The notes under the pieces were generated by a model, which was given only the letters and a program-made list of their open reading frames with translations, was not told where the DNA came from and searched no databases. DNA of 64,000 bases from Pardosa pseudoannulata (taxonomy: Eukaryota > Arthropoda > Arachnida > Araneae > Lycosidae): contig CM063509.1 of the NCBI GenBank assembly GCA_032207245.1, positions 5,058,257 through 5,122,256 of the forward strand. Direction: 5' to 3'. The translations under genes were made by a program, and so were the position numbers. Positions 54,601 to 63,995 of the stretch are shown one piece after another; positions within the stretch are counted from its first letter, which is position 1; each line of letters begins with the position of its first letter.

Positions 54601-56433
54601 TTAAAAAATATATGGCACCTAAATATGGTCAAAATAAGGTTCTTATTAAAATTGACTTGAAACTTTTCTACACATGGATACAAAATCTGAAACTTGTACC
54701 TTCAATACTTTAAAAGTTATTTACATAAATGATTTAATCTATAAGAGCTTTTCTTAAATGACAACCTGAAGTGACCCAAGTTTATCCTTGAATTCTATGT
54801 ATCATAAATGCTAAAGTTGTTTTGTTTTATATAATTTCAAATACAACCGTTAAACATTTTTATACTGGATTTCTGTTGTGTACAAAACAAAGCTGCCCAT
54901 CGAATTCTGAATAAGTTGCTTATGTAAATATATATATATATGTGTGTGTGTGTGTATATATATATGTATATATATATACACAAACATATACACTACTAAA
55001 TATATAGGAGACAGTCAAATTTCATTGTTCTTTCCACTATGTGAATTATTTTATAAACAAAATATAGTTTTAGATATTGAAAATACATGTACAGTTTTGA
55101 AAAAGAAGGCTTTAACAGACCTCAAATTTTTTGGGGGAAAAACAGATATTTGAAAAGGTTATAAGTTTCTAAAAAATTTTATTTTTATTGAATAAGCAGC
55201 TCAGATTATTTTTCGGAATCTTCTGTAAATTGTATAAAAAAATATAAAACAATTACATTGCTTATTGAAATACTTAAAACAATTTTTTTTGAAAAGGTTC
55301 CATGTTCTCTTAATTGACAAATTATTTTATAAAATTTGTCAAAGTCCTAATTTCTCAGTTATCTAAGTCAAATAACTTCTAATAAGATATTAAAAAAGTT
55401 TATTACAGGGTTCCCACTCTTAAGGACTTTCTAAGGACCAAAGTAACTTTTTATAAGGATCTACTTGATACACATGACATAAACCCTATCTCCTGAGGAA
55501 CCTATTTTAATTATTATGAACCAGACAAAGCATGATCAATAAATGCCCTACAATACTTCAGAATTTTAAAAATGCCTAAAAATTAATATAAGATAAATCT
55601 ATTTGACAGCCCCTAATTTTGAAAAATGTACATCTAAAGTTTTTTGAGCGATCAAACTAAAAATAAATTGTGAATAAAAACAATATTATAAACAGTACTT
55701 CCTGAGAGTTTAAAAATTGCTGATATATATATTTATATAAGAATTTATATATATATATATATATATATACTAGCTGATACCTGGCGTTGCCTGGGAAAGA
55801 AGAAAGTTTTAGACTTTTCTATTACATTCAATGCAAGGAAAATTAAACTTCCATAAGTAATTGAAATATCTACAAACCCCCATGCTTTAATTAAAATCTG
55901 CATGACTGTTAGCTATTAGGAAAGGGCAGCTGACTTTATACTTTAAACCTTTTAAGTATACAAAAGTTATATATTTGTCATATAAGAAAACTGATAGGAA
56001 AATCACATGAGACTGTGGATCTCATCGATGGAGAAATTGATCACATTCCAATTTAAAAATTAAGGAGTTTTTAAGGACCTTTGACAAAAATTAAGTAGTT
56101 TTAAGGACCCTTAAAAATGAAAGCTAAAATTAAGGGGTTCTTAAGGACTGTGGGAACCCTGTATTATAAGAATTTACATGATAAAATTTTAAAATGTTAC
56201 TCCACACCAACATAACTGCTTAACTATTAATATATATTTACCTGTTTCAAAGTTAATTTGGTTGCTATGGGCTTTTTAACTTGAGGTTGGTTCAGCTTTC
56301 CTGAGTTCCTTTCTACTTTTGTAACGACTGATCCACTGTTACTTGTATTCTGCTTTATTTTTGGTTTATCTGCTCCAGTTAATAATTTGTTCTTAAAGCT
56401 ATTACGATCAGAAAGCTTCTCATTTGATGCCAT
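38571..56433 (-). CDS. Aurora-2: Aurora A-like Ser/Thr kinase, 460 aa, nine coding exons
   Basis: Second, complete Aurora-family kinase gene. Coding exons are 56433-56242, 54477-54361, 52217-52017, 49597-49539, 48870-48756, 46459-46380, 44291-44153, 42526-42146 and 38669-38571 (stop TAG). Phases agree and give 460 codons. Residues 1-190 are the N-terminal tail with KEN at 135-137. Kinase features are GKGKFG (206-211), Lys228, Glu247, hinge EYA (277-279), HRD Asp322, DFG Asp340 and an activation loop [10 protein letters not shown] with Thr354 at the human Thr288 position. It has one coding exon more than Aurora-1 (54361-54477), an internal duplication. It keeps the canonical activation loop, so it may be the copy closer to the ancestral function; that is inference. 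Confidence 0.93.
38933..39122. mobile_element. Tigger-type MITE, 190 bp
   Basis: CAGTCAGTACCAGTTATAGG and (reverse complement of the right end) CAGTCTGTATTGGTTATAGG. It shares its left 110 bp with 25060-25758, so it is a short deletion derivative. TA is present at the left border only. Confidence 0.8.
39580..40303. mobile_element. 6-bp-TSD hAT-like family, copy 4, nested in Tc1
   Basis: CAGGCTTGCAACTGCTGAGG ... AATTGCAAGCCTG, 724 bp, TSD CTTAAT at 39574-39579 and 40304-40309. About 90 bp near 40140-40210 differ from the sister copies, so this copy may keep sequence they lost. Confidence 0.92.
40383..41245 (+). pseudogene. Tc1-like transposase, many stops and shifts
   Basis: Pieces in order: [20 protein letters not shown] (N-terminal helix-turn-helix), [15 protein letters not shown] (first catalytic Asp region), [20 protein letters not shown], then [20 protein letters not shown] (second Asp region) and [11 protein letters not shown] with [12 protein letters not shown] near the C-terminus. 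The order and motifs are those of Tc1-family transposases. Not functional. Confidence 0.75.
42146..42526 (-). CDS. Aurora-2 coding exon 8 (catalytic and activation loops)
   Basis: A 381-nt exon with [36 protein letters not shown] and [20 protein letters not shown]. Acceptor TTAG, donor GTAATC after an Arg codon. The activation loop is of standard Aurora type. Confidence 0.95.
42979..43143 (-). repeat. tRNA-derived SINE
   Basis: TTTGGTTTGGAGCACTATGG at the left as in 12579-12756, and a B-box remnant GATTGGGATTTGAACCTGC (inverted). Aurora-2 intron. Confidence 0.72.
43757..43795. repeat. Microsatellite (TATG)n(TG)n(TA)n
   Basis: TATGTATGTATG then TGTGTGTG then TATATATA. It is followed by an unassigned GC-richer stretch to about 43900. 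Confidence 0.85.
44153..44291 (-). CDS. Aurora-2 coding exon 7 (hinge)
   Basis: A 139-nt exon, [20 protein letters not shown] then [20 protein letters not shown] and EKTAAG. Donor GTAAGT. Same exon limits as 10157-10295. Confidence 0.93.
44719..44794. repeat. Microsatellite (TA)n(CA)n(TA)n
   Basis: About 44 bp of TA, then a CA run, then TA again. Confidence 0.95.
44990..45075 (+). repeat. SINE tail fragment
   Basis: ATTGGCTTTAAGCAGTATGCCTCAAT corresponds to the SINE body (plus orientation). No head preserved. Confidence 0.45.
46380..46459 (-). CDS. Aurora-2 coding exon 6 (C-helix)
   Basis: An 80-nt exon, [20 protein letters not shown] then EIQSHL plus split Arg. Glu247 is the C-helix glutamate. 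Acceptor AATCAG, donor GTAATT. Confidence 0.92.
47048..47099. repeat. Microsatellite (TA)n
   Basis: About 26 uninterrupted TA units. Confidence 0.95.
47105..48600. other. Aurora-2 intron sequence, no feature seen
   Basis: AT-rich, no repeat ends or coding motif recognised. Confidence 0.5.
48621..48665. repeat. Microsatellite (TA)n(GA)n
   Basis: TA run followed by a GA run. Confidence 0.95.
48756..48870 (-). CDS. Aurora-2 coding exon 5 (glycine loop)
   Basis: A 115-nt exon, [20 protein letters not shown] then [18 protein letters not shown], with Lys228 at the end. Acceptor TTACAG, donor [19 protein letters not shown] is the canonical Aurora loop. Confidence 0.93.
49539..49597 (-). CDS. Aurora-2 coding exon 4
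   Basis: A 59-nt exon, [19 protein letters not shown] plus a split Glu codon, between acceptor TTATAG and donor GTAAGT. Linker before the kinase domain. Confidence 0.85.
49655..49975 (+). pseudogene. LINE reverse-transcriptase C-terminal end (RTE-like)
   Basis: [20 protein letters not shown], then [11 protein letters not shown] and [19 protein letters not shown]. After a one-base shift it continues [20 protein letters not shown] and a stop. This [11 protein letters not shown] ... ARDRxxW ... A.AH.. ending is typical of the C-terminus of RTE-like or related LINE polyproteins. A 5'-truncated insertion in an Aurora-2 intron. Confidence 0.75.
49990..52010. other. Aurora-2 intron sequence, no feature seen
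   Basis: AT-rich with short homopolymer runs. No repeat ends, motifs or conserved frames recognised. Confidence 0.5.
52017..52217 (-). CDS. Aurora-2 coding exon 3 (KEN-box exon)
   Basis: A 201-nt exon, residues 104-170, [17 protein letters not shown] to [10 protein letters not shown]. It contains GKENKIAKQ (KEN at 135-137). Three codons longer than the Aurora-1 exon. Acceptor ATATAG, donor GTAAGA. Confidence 0.9.
52230..54350. other. Aurora-2 intron sequence, no feature seen
   Basis: Strongly AT-rich. It contains none of the repeat families found in the neighbouring introns. Confidence 0.5.
54361..54477 (-). CDS. Aurora-2 coding exon 2, a duplicated exon
   Basis: A 117-nt, 39-codon, phase-0 exon, residues 65-103, between acceptor GACAG and donor GTAAAT. 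The protein [19 protein letters not shown] and the following [13 protein letters not shown] nearly repeats residues 27-64 of the previous exon. Its 3' end and flanking intron (TCATCTATAAAACAAGTAAAT) look more like the Aurora-1 first coding exon. Being a multiple of three it could be skipped without a frameshift. No Aurora-1 counterpart exists. Confidence 0.8.
54929..54980. repeat. Microsatellite (TA)n(TG)n(TA)n
   Basis: TA, TG and TA runs in succession. Confidence 0.9.
55406..56161 (+). mobile_element. 5-bp-TSD family, 756-bp copy
   Basis: CAGGGTTCCCACTCTTAAGG ... CTGTGGGAACCCTG with TSD TATTA (55401-55405, 56162-56166). Contains (TA)n and TACTAGCTGATACCTGGCGT. It lies between the two duplicated N-terminal exons of Aurora-2. 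Confidence 0.9.
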
Positions 56434-56440
56434 TGTTTTC
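56242..56440 (-). CDS. Aurora-2 first coding exon
   Basis: Acceptor TCTAG before 56440 and ATG at 56433-56431. It encodes residues 1-64, starting [20 protein letters not shown] and ending TKLTLKQ at donor GTAAAT. Its second half ([13 protein letters not shown] through [13 protein letters not shown]) recurs in the next exon. Confidence 0.9.
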
Positions 56441-57219
56441 CTAGATTTATAAAAGAGGTACACTCTTATCAAAAAAGTTAACAGGACAGAAAAAAAAGCG
56501 ATTATTTTTCTAAAACAGCACAAGTAGAAGGTATTGATCTTTATAATATATCAAGAACTAAAAAATTCATTTAGACTATGATCTAATTAAAACGATAGTT
56601 TTAAACTTATAAAAATAAATGCTTACATATCAACTGAAGTACTTTAGAACAAGCAAGAAAAATATAACATATTTTTAAGTGTAAAACAAGCCTATGCAAA
56701 ATAAATTTAATCTGCGAAAATTTGAAAGTTAAATATTAACCGAAAATATTTTTACAGTATATAATTCAGTTAGATTAATAAAAGTATTTGATCTAGATTA
56801 CACAAATTAAGAAGATGAAACTATTAGGTATATTTTTGACCGCATGAATCTATTTCTTGTATTGATGTTGAATAAAATATATCTATTGAGTAAAATATAT
56901 CTAATTAATAGTTTCAACATCATCGTTTCTAATTAAGTATGGGATAAATTTTTTCCCATGTGTATGTTATTTTAGGGCTTAAAAACTCTACGTAGATGCA
57001 GATGATGCATAAACTAAAATTAAATCATTTAACAACTCACTTTATAATCCGAAATTTAAAGGTAAAATAATTAATTTTAAAAATCTTTAAGATGTTGTAA
57101 GAACAGAACGGCAGCATAAAACATTATACATTTACAATAAACAAGATTTCATTCGCATTTAGTGTATTTATTTACACAAAACGTAAATTGTGAATAAAAG
57201 TAAATTTCAAATTACGTAC

Positions 57220-57295
57220 CTAAAGCTTAAGTGGTAACGTATTTGTGTGTTGAGAGGTTGATACCCTGCTGCCCTCTAAAGACGTGAAATACAAA
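57220..57295 (-). other. Aurora-2 non-coding first exon and core promoter region
   Basis: Ends at AG|GTACGTAATTTGAAATTT (donor from 57219 downward), identical to the Aurora-1 first donor. The next acceptor is at 56441, so the 5' UTR intron is about 0.78 kb against 4.9 kb in Aurora-1. The upper limit of the exon is uncertain. Confidence 0.6.
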
Positions 57296-57565
57296 TTCCA
57301 AAGAATATATTATTAAAGTAAACAAAATAATAATTATTGTAAAAGTAATATATTGAAACTTTTAGAAATATTATTCAGGTTTCGATAGGATGAACAAAAA
57401 TTATAAGTCCGACATTGTGAGGAAGTTGATCTTCTGCAAATGACGTCAGGATTCTTAAAGACTGCATCATTCATAACAAAAAAATTATACACTAGAGCGA
57501 AAAATGCAATGTACTTCCATAGAAAGGTGATCTATGTTAATTCAAATAATTTAAATTCAATCAAA

Positions 57566-57590
57566 GTTGGTTAGTTGGTAACTAACCAAC
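57566..57590. repeat. 11-bp hairpin with 3-nt loop
   Basis: GTTGGTTAGTT, loop GGT, AACTAACCAAC, followed by further TAACTAACC units. About 270 bp upstream of the Aurora-2 first exon. Confidence 0.85.
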
Positions 57591-58450
57591 TAACTAACCA
57601 CACACCAAGATGAGTGTTATTTCGTAGTCAAATAGTTATTAGGGAATATTCACCTTGGTCTATTCAAGACATTCTGTAGCTGTAATTTTTAAAATGAGAA
57701 TTGAGAGAAAATTTTTTAATATCGAATATTTATGTCGGTAATTCAAAGTATGTGCAAAGAAAAATAGTTAAAAAAATTTTTAACTAGAGGAAGCCTTACA
57801 ATGAAATAACTAAAACAAGCTACAGGTAAAAAAACGAGTTAATTCAAGATCGGAATTGTAGTGAAAAGGTGTATTATTTGTTAAGAAAGATTGCAGCACA
57901 AAATATTATGAAATGGATTTAAAAGTACCGAAAAATAAAACAAGGTGCATTATTTATGGTAAGGACTTTTCTGAAACGCATCCAGTTATTAAAAACCAAA
58001 ATAAAAGTTTTAGATTCATGAACAAGCCTAAAATTTCTGAGGGAGGACTCACTATTGAGAAAGTTTGAATTTTATGCAACATTTGTACAAACTATAAGCA
58101 AAAACCTATAGTTGATTATCAATTTTGGAAGATTAGGAAATGCTTATATTTCTAAATAAGAATAATATAAGAAGAATTTTGATTGCTATTTAATATGAAA
58201 CTTCGAAGTCTTTTAGATGCTATTTAGGCAGAGTTACACCGTAAGTATCAATTTCCTAAAACCTACTAGATATGACGTACCCGTTGTCCGGTAGGCCTGA
58301 GCGATGTTGCATTTTTAAGAGTGCAATATAGCATCAATCTAAAATCGCGATGTGACGATATAACGTGTTTAAGGAATAGATAGCAGGTGGCAGCGAGCGT
58401 CCCTAAAAAAGTTACATATAATCATACAGTTGCTCTGAAACAGACCATAC

Positions 58451-58520
58451 CAGAGGTATTCAACCTGTGTTCTGCAGAACTCTAGGGTTCCCTGGAATTA
58501 CATGCGTTCTTCAAGTGACT
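58451..58520. mobile_element. Possible hAT left end
   Basis: CAGAGGTATTCAACCTGTGT, then TTCTGCAGAAC and GGGTTCCCTGG: the look of a hAT terminus. No matching right end found within 1 kb. Confidence 0.35.
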
Positions 58521-58926
58521 ACTATTTACTCAATCAAAGCATTAAAGTTTTTGTAAAATTAAAATTTTTATAACAGTTTGAATTCATAAAGACAATTTAC
58601 TTTTAAAAACAAATATAAATAAATATTTTATGGAAAAATAAGTCTTAATTTTCATAAAAGTCACATACTTTACATACATTAATCAAGACGCTTTACGGCA
58701 CACATTAAATTGTTTTTCTTTTCTGCCTCTCTTTGCCCATTGCCGAAAACAGGCACCTCACTACGATTGGATGGTCTAGTTTTGTAGAATTTCAACACGG
58801 TTAGCACGCCTACAAATTCGCCAAGCCAAAGTTTGTATTTTTTACGATTGTGAATGCACGTGTTCTAAAATGAGAACTTGACTGAAATAAAAGAAAATGA
58901 CATTTATTTCAACAAAAAGTCTAGAG

Positions 58927-58980
58927 CAGTGGTCGGCAAGGCTCTTTGACTCCTTAAGTGTGGCTCTGGCACAAATATCC
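58927..58980. mobile_element. Possible second hAT left end
   Basis: CAGTGGTCGGCAAGGCTCTT followed by GTGTGGCTCTGGC resembles CAGTGGTCGGCAA-type hAT ends. No right end seen. Confidence 0.4.
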
Positions 58981-59529
58981 ACAGAAGGCGCAATAATATT
59001 TTCATTAAAAAAAAAAAACCTCGGTAAGAAAAAAATTACATCTTATTTTCAGAAATTAAAGTTGTTCTATAAATCGAGAACATGTATAATTTTTTATTCA
59101 AGTTAAAAGATAGGTAATTAAAATTTTATATTGTTGTAAAAATACGTAAGGAACATCGAGTTTAATTTTATTACTTTTCGTAAACGTAAACACAAACCAT
59201 GAACAGTACAAGCTACCAGCTGAAATTGTTCCTATGTTTTCGGCGTACTCCGGTGTGATACAAAGGTACCACAAACATGCGCGCTCATACTTTTTCTAAA
59301 ATAATGGGGGATACAAATTGGCATCATAGACAACAGTTGCAGTGTGAACAGTTTTGTCTTATCTACAGTGTCTGTCTTATTAAAAAGTTGTTGTATTTCT
59401 TAATCTAGCTGCACAACTTACAGGTATTTTTCCTACCATTTTATTACACCTGCTATATATGTTTATGGTTCCGGTACAAAATTTGTAATCCATTTTTCGA
59501 TGACTTCTATTCTATTCTAATCTGTGATC

Positions 59530-59990
59530 TACGTTCACTACTTTACGGCCCCCATCTCTCCACTAAAAATAAAATTCTCTTGTAGAAAGCAGTAGTTTTA
59601 CCTGCAGCTACGTACGCCGTCCCAATTGGGTCGTTTGAATTCCATTCCAACATTGAAATTCTTAACAAAATTCGTAATAAAATGCTCCGGAGGATCGCTC
59701 AGTTCGCCAGGTTTCTTATCAATAAAATTATTCGAAGGGATTTGACTATGGATACATTTAAAGTTATTTGCACAAAGCTTTCTTCAAAATTCTACGGAAG
59801 CGTGTATAGTTTATCTAACGAGGTCATAGCCTAATTACCGGACTACGACCATAAGAAACCTAAAACATCTCAAGCTGCCGGGAGCCGCCATGATTTTTTT
59901 TCATCTCCCTTCATTTCGTTCCCTACTACACTATCCGAACGCGCTGCCGTCCAATAGATGGCGCCACAGAACCTGCTCTGAGCTTTTCTC
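59530..59990 (+). pseudogene. Jockey-like LINE reverse-transcriptase C-terminal end
   Basis: RSLLYGPHLSTKNKILL, a stop, then KAVVLPAATYAVPIGSFEFH, LNKIRNKMLRRIAQFARF and IIRRDLTMDTFKVICTKLSS, a stop at 59832, and readable sequence beyond. The pattern (NKILLYKxxxxPxxxYA ... IQNKxLR.I ... ) matches the end of Jockey-clade reverse transcriptases. The following 59990-60250 could be its 3' UTR. Broken by stops. Confidence 0.7.
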
Positions 59991-60504
59991 TCCATCAATT
60001 TTAAGCTGAACTTAATTTTTAACTTTAATCTTATCATTTTTTGTTTTTTATATGTACTTAACGTAATTTAACATTTAACTCATCACCTTTTTTAATGTTT
60101 CCATCTTTTATTTTCATCTCAATTATTTAACTTGTTAAGGGCCTAGCACTATTTCCCATCCCATCTTAAAGACCTGCATTTATATACTTATTGTTTTTAA
60201 GCTTAATGACTGTATAATGAATTCTTAGCCTTACAACAGGGGATAAGGCCTTCGGCGAAGGTACCCCAGACAATCCTACAACAACTCTGGGAGCTTTTTA
60301 GAACTGGAATCGCAAAGAGAGCGAGGTGTCCACCCCTGAGAAAAGTTTTCTTGCGAGTTGCCAGGTGATTTAGTTTTGGGGGACTTCGGGACTGTGAGAC
60401 CTGTGTGTCAGACGACCAGAGTCTCAGAAGAGAAGGTTTCTCTTCCTTTTGCTACCAAGTTGCCAGAAAAGTATTGGGGAGCGATCCGCTTCATCTAGAA
60501 GAAA

Positions 60505-60630
60505 ACGAATGGATCGGGACCGCCAATTTCGGTGCTACAGTTCCAAGGGAAAATTGCTTGGTTCACTGGTGCCATCTATTCACTGTTATATTAACTAAAA
60601 CTATCCAAGTAACTTTGTAGGATCTTGGGC
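60505..60630 (+). repeat. Inverted repeat, left arm
   Basis: GAATGGATCGGGACCGCCAA, TTTCGGTGCTACAG, CCATCTATTCACT and AACTAAAACTATCC recur in reverse orientation at 62367-62497. Adjacent 60230-60500 (GGATAAGGCCTTCGGCGAAG) is of the same GC-richer character and is probably part of the same repeat. Confidence 0.75.
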
Positions 60631-60644
60631 AGTTTTTGTATTAT

Positions 60645-61460
60645 TTTATTTACAATTTTGACAATATTTTAAGTTAGTTTTCTATATTCTCCTTTTTATT
60701 TTTTGTTATTTGAATTTTAAATTTTTTATTTTCATTTTTGTTGGTTTTTGCCGTTTTAGGTTTATAGAATTAATTTAGGGCTAATATTTCTAATATTTTA
60801 TTACATTTTAATAAAATTATTGCATTTTAATATTAATATTTATTATTATTATAATTTATTTTAATATTTTATAATATTTTAATTTATTTCTAATATTCAC
60901 TTCTAAGATTTTGTTTACATTTTTGATAATTTTTAAAATTAGTTTTTATTTTTGACTGTCAATTTTTTTATTATATTTTTTATTACTTTAAGTTTTTAAA
61001 ATCAATTTTTGCCATTATAAACTTTATGCCTCAAGCTGTCTATAATGCACAGCCCGATTTATAAAGATAAAAAAATTGTTCTGAAAAAATATTATTCAAT
61101 ATAATAATTTAGAAACTTACATTTTTCTATGAAAGAATATTCATAAATTTAAATTTTACTATTCCTCTCAAAAGTATACAGCAATATTCAATAATTATTT
61201 CACTTAGTAAGGAGTAAAAAAGAATTCTTGAATATTCATTGATAGAAAATTATAAGCTTCTAAATTACTATATTGAATTACGCTATTTCAATGAGTAATT
61301 TTTTCATACTGAAATCAGGCTATTTAATGTTCATTACAGTATTATTGTCTGAATAATGCAATGTGATTGCATATTTTTTCCAGTTATCGTTTATGATTTT
61401 AAAAATTAAAAGACCATACAAGTAAAAACAAAAAAATCTTAGAATCTACATTTGCAGAAA
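60645..61460. other. AT-rich spacer, no feature seen
   Basis: Very AT-rich, with TTTTATT runs. Confidence 0.5.
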
Positions 61461-61464
61461 TCTA

Positions 61465-62330
61465 TTCAAGTATTTGCATATGCAGGTGATATTGATATTG
61501 TTGGATAACAGGATGTGGTTGAGACATTTATTGCCTTTGAGAGTTCTGCTAGGGATATGGGCTTAGCAGTAAACGAGGAAAAAAACTAAGTTTTTGGTGG
61601 TGAGTCCTAGAATGCATGATGTACAATCGCTTAATATTGGAAACTATATTTTAGAGGGAGTCACCCAGTTTAAATACTTGGGCACACTTATTACCAGTAG
61701 AAATGAGATAAAGACCGAAATTAGAAACCGAATTTCGATGGCAAATAGGTGCTATTTTGGTTTAAAGAGCCAAATAAAATCTAAATTTCTCTGCATCAAT
61801 ACAAAAATAAACCTATACAAAACCCTTATAAGACCAATCATTTTATATGGCAGTGAGACATGGGCAATTAACAAAACAGAAGAAAATAGGTTGTTCATTT
61901 TTGAAAGAAAAATCCCTCGGTCAATATTTGGAGCAGTAAAGGAAAATAATACATGGAGAGGTTTATATAACCATGAATTATATACTAAATACAAACATCT
62001 TGAGAGTTATTAAATCCAACAGAATTAGATGGCTGGGACATGTTTTCAGCAGAGCAGATTTGGACCTAGTTAAAAAATGAACTTTTTCAAGGATTGAGGG
62101 TACAAGAAGAAGAGGTAGACCAGCAACAAGGTGGTTGGATTATGGGGAGAAAGATTTGGAGATCTTTGGTATTAATAGATGGACAAACCTTGCAAAAAGC
62201 CATGCCGTTTAGAGGAAGCAGACAGAGAAAGCCTTGGACTGTACCAGGCTGTAGCGCTGCTGAAGAAGAATCTACATTAGAGCTGCAATATGTGTGATCG
62301 AAATCTGTATTGACTGATGAAATTTCTATT
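61465..62330 (+). pseudogene. RTE-like LINE reverse-transcriptase fragment
   Basis: Starts at FAYAGDIDIVG, the YADD catalytic box with one Asp changed to Gly, then SSARDMGLAVNEEKN. The longest frame (61594-62013) has FKYLGTLITSRNEIKTEIRN, NLYKTLIRPIILYGSETWAI and a FERKIPRSIFG segment. After a shift come ILRVIKSNRIRWLGHVFSRA and RRRGRPATRWLDYGEKDLEI with stops. All are hallmarks of the RT end of RTE-like LINEs. Inactive. Confidence 0.82.
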
Positions 62331-62366
62331 GTATTCACCTTCTATTGTTTAACACGGTGTATTAAG

Positions 62367-62497
62367 ATCCTCGACTTGATCTCACGATTACTATGGATAT
62401 TTTTAGTTATTTTATTAGTGAATAGATGGGGCCATGGAACTAAGTAATTTTCACCCTGAAACTGTAGCACCAAAATTGGCTGTCCCGATCCACTCGT
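62367..62497 (-). repeat. Inverted repeat, right arm
   Basis: Reverse complement of 60505-60630, with extra likeness extending to about 62530. The arms bracket the RTE-like fragment. Confidence 0.75.
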
Positions 62498-62846
62498 GGA
62501 AGAAATGCCGCGAAAGACGAACGGGTTTCTACATCCGATATCGGCAGTAGAGGAGCTCCGTCTATGGGATTATTATATAAATCCACTGTATATATATATA
62601 TACGCATTTAATCCGAGATAACTTAAATAAAGGGAAAATCTGATTGTATTGGTTGTCTTGTGTAGTCTCCCTAAGCACCTGATCACTTTAGTGTAAGTGC
62701 TAAATACGTTACAGTAGGGTTAAAGGCAAGAAATTAAAATTACTATTTAAAAGTATGTGTGGATGTTTACATTTATAAGAATAGTTTTCAATTACCCCAA
62801 AACTTGGAACGTCTATAAAGAAGTTTCAGAAGGTATTCATTACCTA

Positions 62847-63995
62847 CATTCAAGAACCAAAACATTATTACCACCCCAACATTTTGCAATGAACTCGCCT
62901 GGATGACATCGAACGTCCGTGATAAGGGGGAAGTGGTATTTAAAGTCTGAAAAATCAATCTTTCACTTACTTCTGTGTGTCATGGAAAAGGCTGCGATCT
63001 AAGCGATTTTGACAGAGGGCAGATTGTAATGGCTCGAAGGTTCGGAACAAGTATTTCCGAAACTACTCGACTCGTGGGTTGTTCGCGATCTACAGTTGTT
63101 AGTACTTATGCAAAGTGGATGAATGACGGGGAAATCAGCAGTAGACGACACGGTGTTGGACGTCCACACGCTATAAAAGAAAAAGGTCTCGCATGGTGAG
63201 GCAAAGCCGGAGCCAGACAGTGGCTCCGCTGACAACCCAATACCATGCAGAGCCAAGTAGAATAGTATCAGAGCATACTGTTGGATAGGGGACTACGCAG
63301 CAAAAGTCCCACTCAGTGCCTTTGCTGACCAAGCGTCGTCTCCAACGGCGCCTACGCTGGGCCCGGGAACATCGCGACTGGTCCATGGATCAGTGGGAGA
63401 GAGTTGCCTGGTCAGGTGAATCACGGTTTGTCATTCATCACGCCGATGGCGTTGTCAGGATACACCTTCTTCAAGGTGAACAGTGGCTCCCTGGTGTGTA
63501 CAGTAGGTCATACATAGGCCGGTATTATGTTTTGGGGGATGGGTCAAGGTTTGTCACCTCTGTGACCCTTGGTTGTGGAAGAGCAGACCATGAATGTTAC
63601 AAGGTATCTGAACATCATTGCGGACCAGTTACATGGCCTCTGTTTTTCCAGCTGGAAATGGAATGTTCCAACAAGACAACACCCTGTGTCACAAGACTAA
63701 AATTGTGTTGGAGTGGTTCCAGGAACAGGATGCTGAATTCCAGTTAATGTCCTTTCCACCTGACTCACCAGATCTCAATCCGATAGAACACATTTGGGAT
63801 GTCATGGGTCGGCAGCTGAGAGTTCAAAGACCACCCATTTTGCAATATCTCGGATTTTTGTAACCGCTGCTTAAACATCTGGTACAATCTACCAAGGACT
63901 TGTGGCATCCATGGCAAGGCGGTTTGAAGCTGTGTTGAGCGCCAAAGGTGGGCCAACTCGTTACTGAGAGGTAGTCTTAATGTTTTGGCTGAGTG
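62847..63995 (+). mobile_element. Tc1/mariner element, 1149 bp, TA flanked
   Basis: Left end CATTCAAGAACCAAAACATTA and right end (reverse complement) CACTCAGCCAAAACATTAAG, flanked by TA at 62845-62846 and 63996-63997. Complete by length, but the transposase is broken. Confidence 0.85.
62975..63957 (+). pseudogene. Tc1-type (DD36E spacing) transposase, frameshifted
   Basis: N-terminal helix-turn-helix 62975-63180 ([20 protein letters not shown], then [11 protein letters not shown]), a shift, then 63316-63500 with REHRDWSMDQWERVAWSGES, where the first catalytic Asp (usual SDES) is Gly. A further shift, then 63618-63860 with GMFQQDNTLCHKT and SPDLNPIEHIWDV: 36 residues between the second Asp and the Glu. 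After a third shift the C-terminus GLVASMARRFEAVLSAKGG is readable near 63890-63957. This spacing and the AKGGPT ending match the DD36E Incomer-like group. Confidence 0.82.

Noticed and set aside
57913..58068. 51-codon plus-strand frame upstream of Aurora-2
   Set aside because: Short, no paired Cys/His pattern that I can assign, no splice context; not better than chance.
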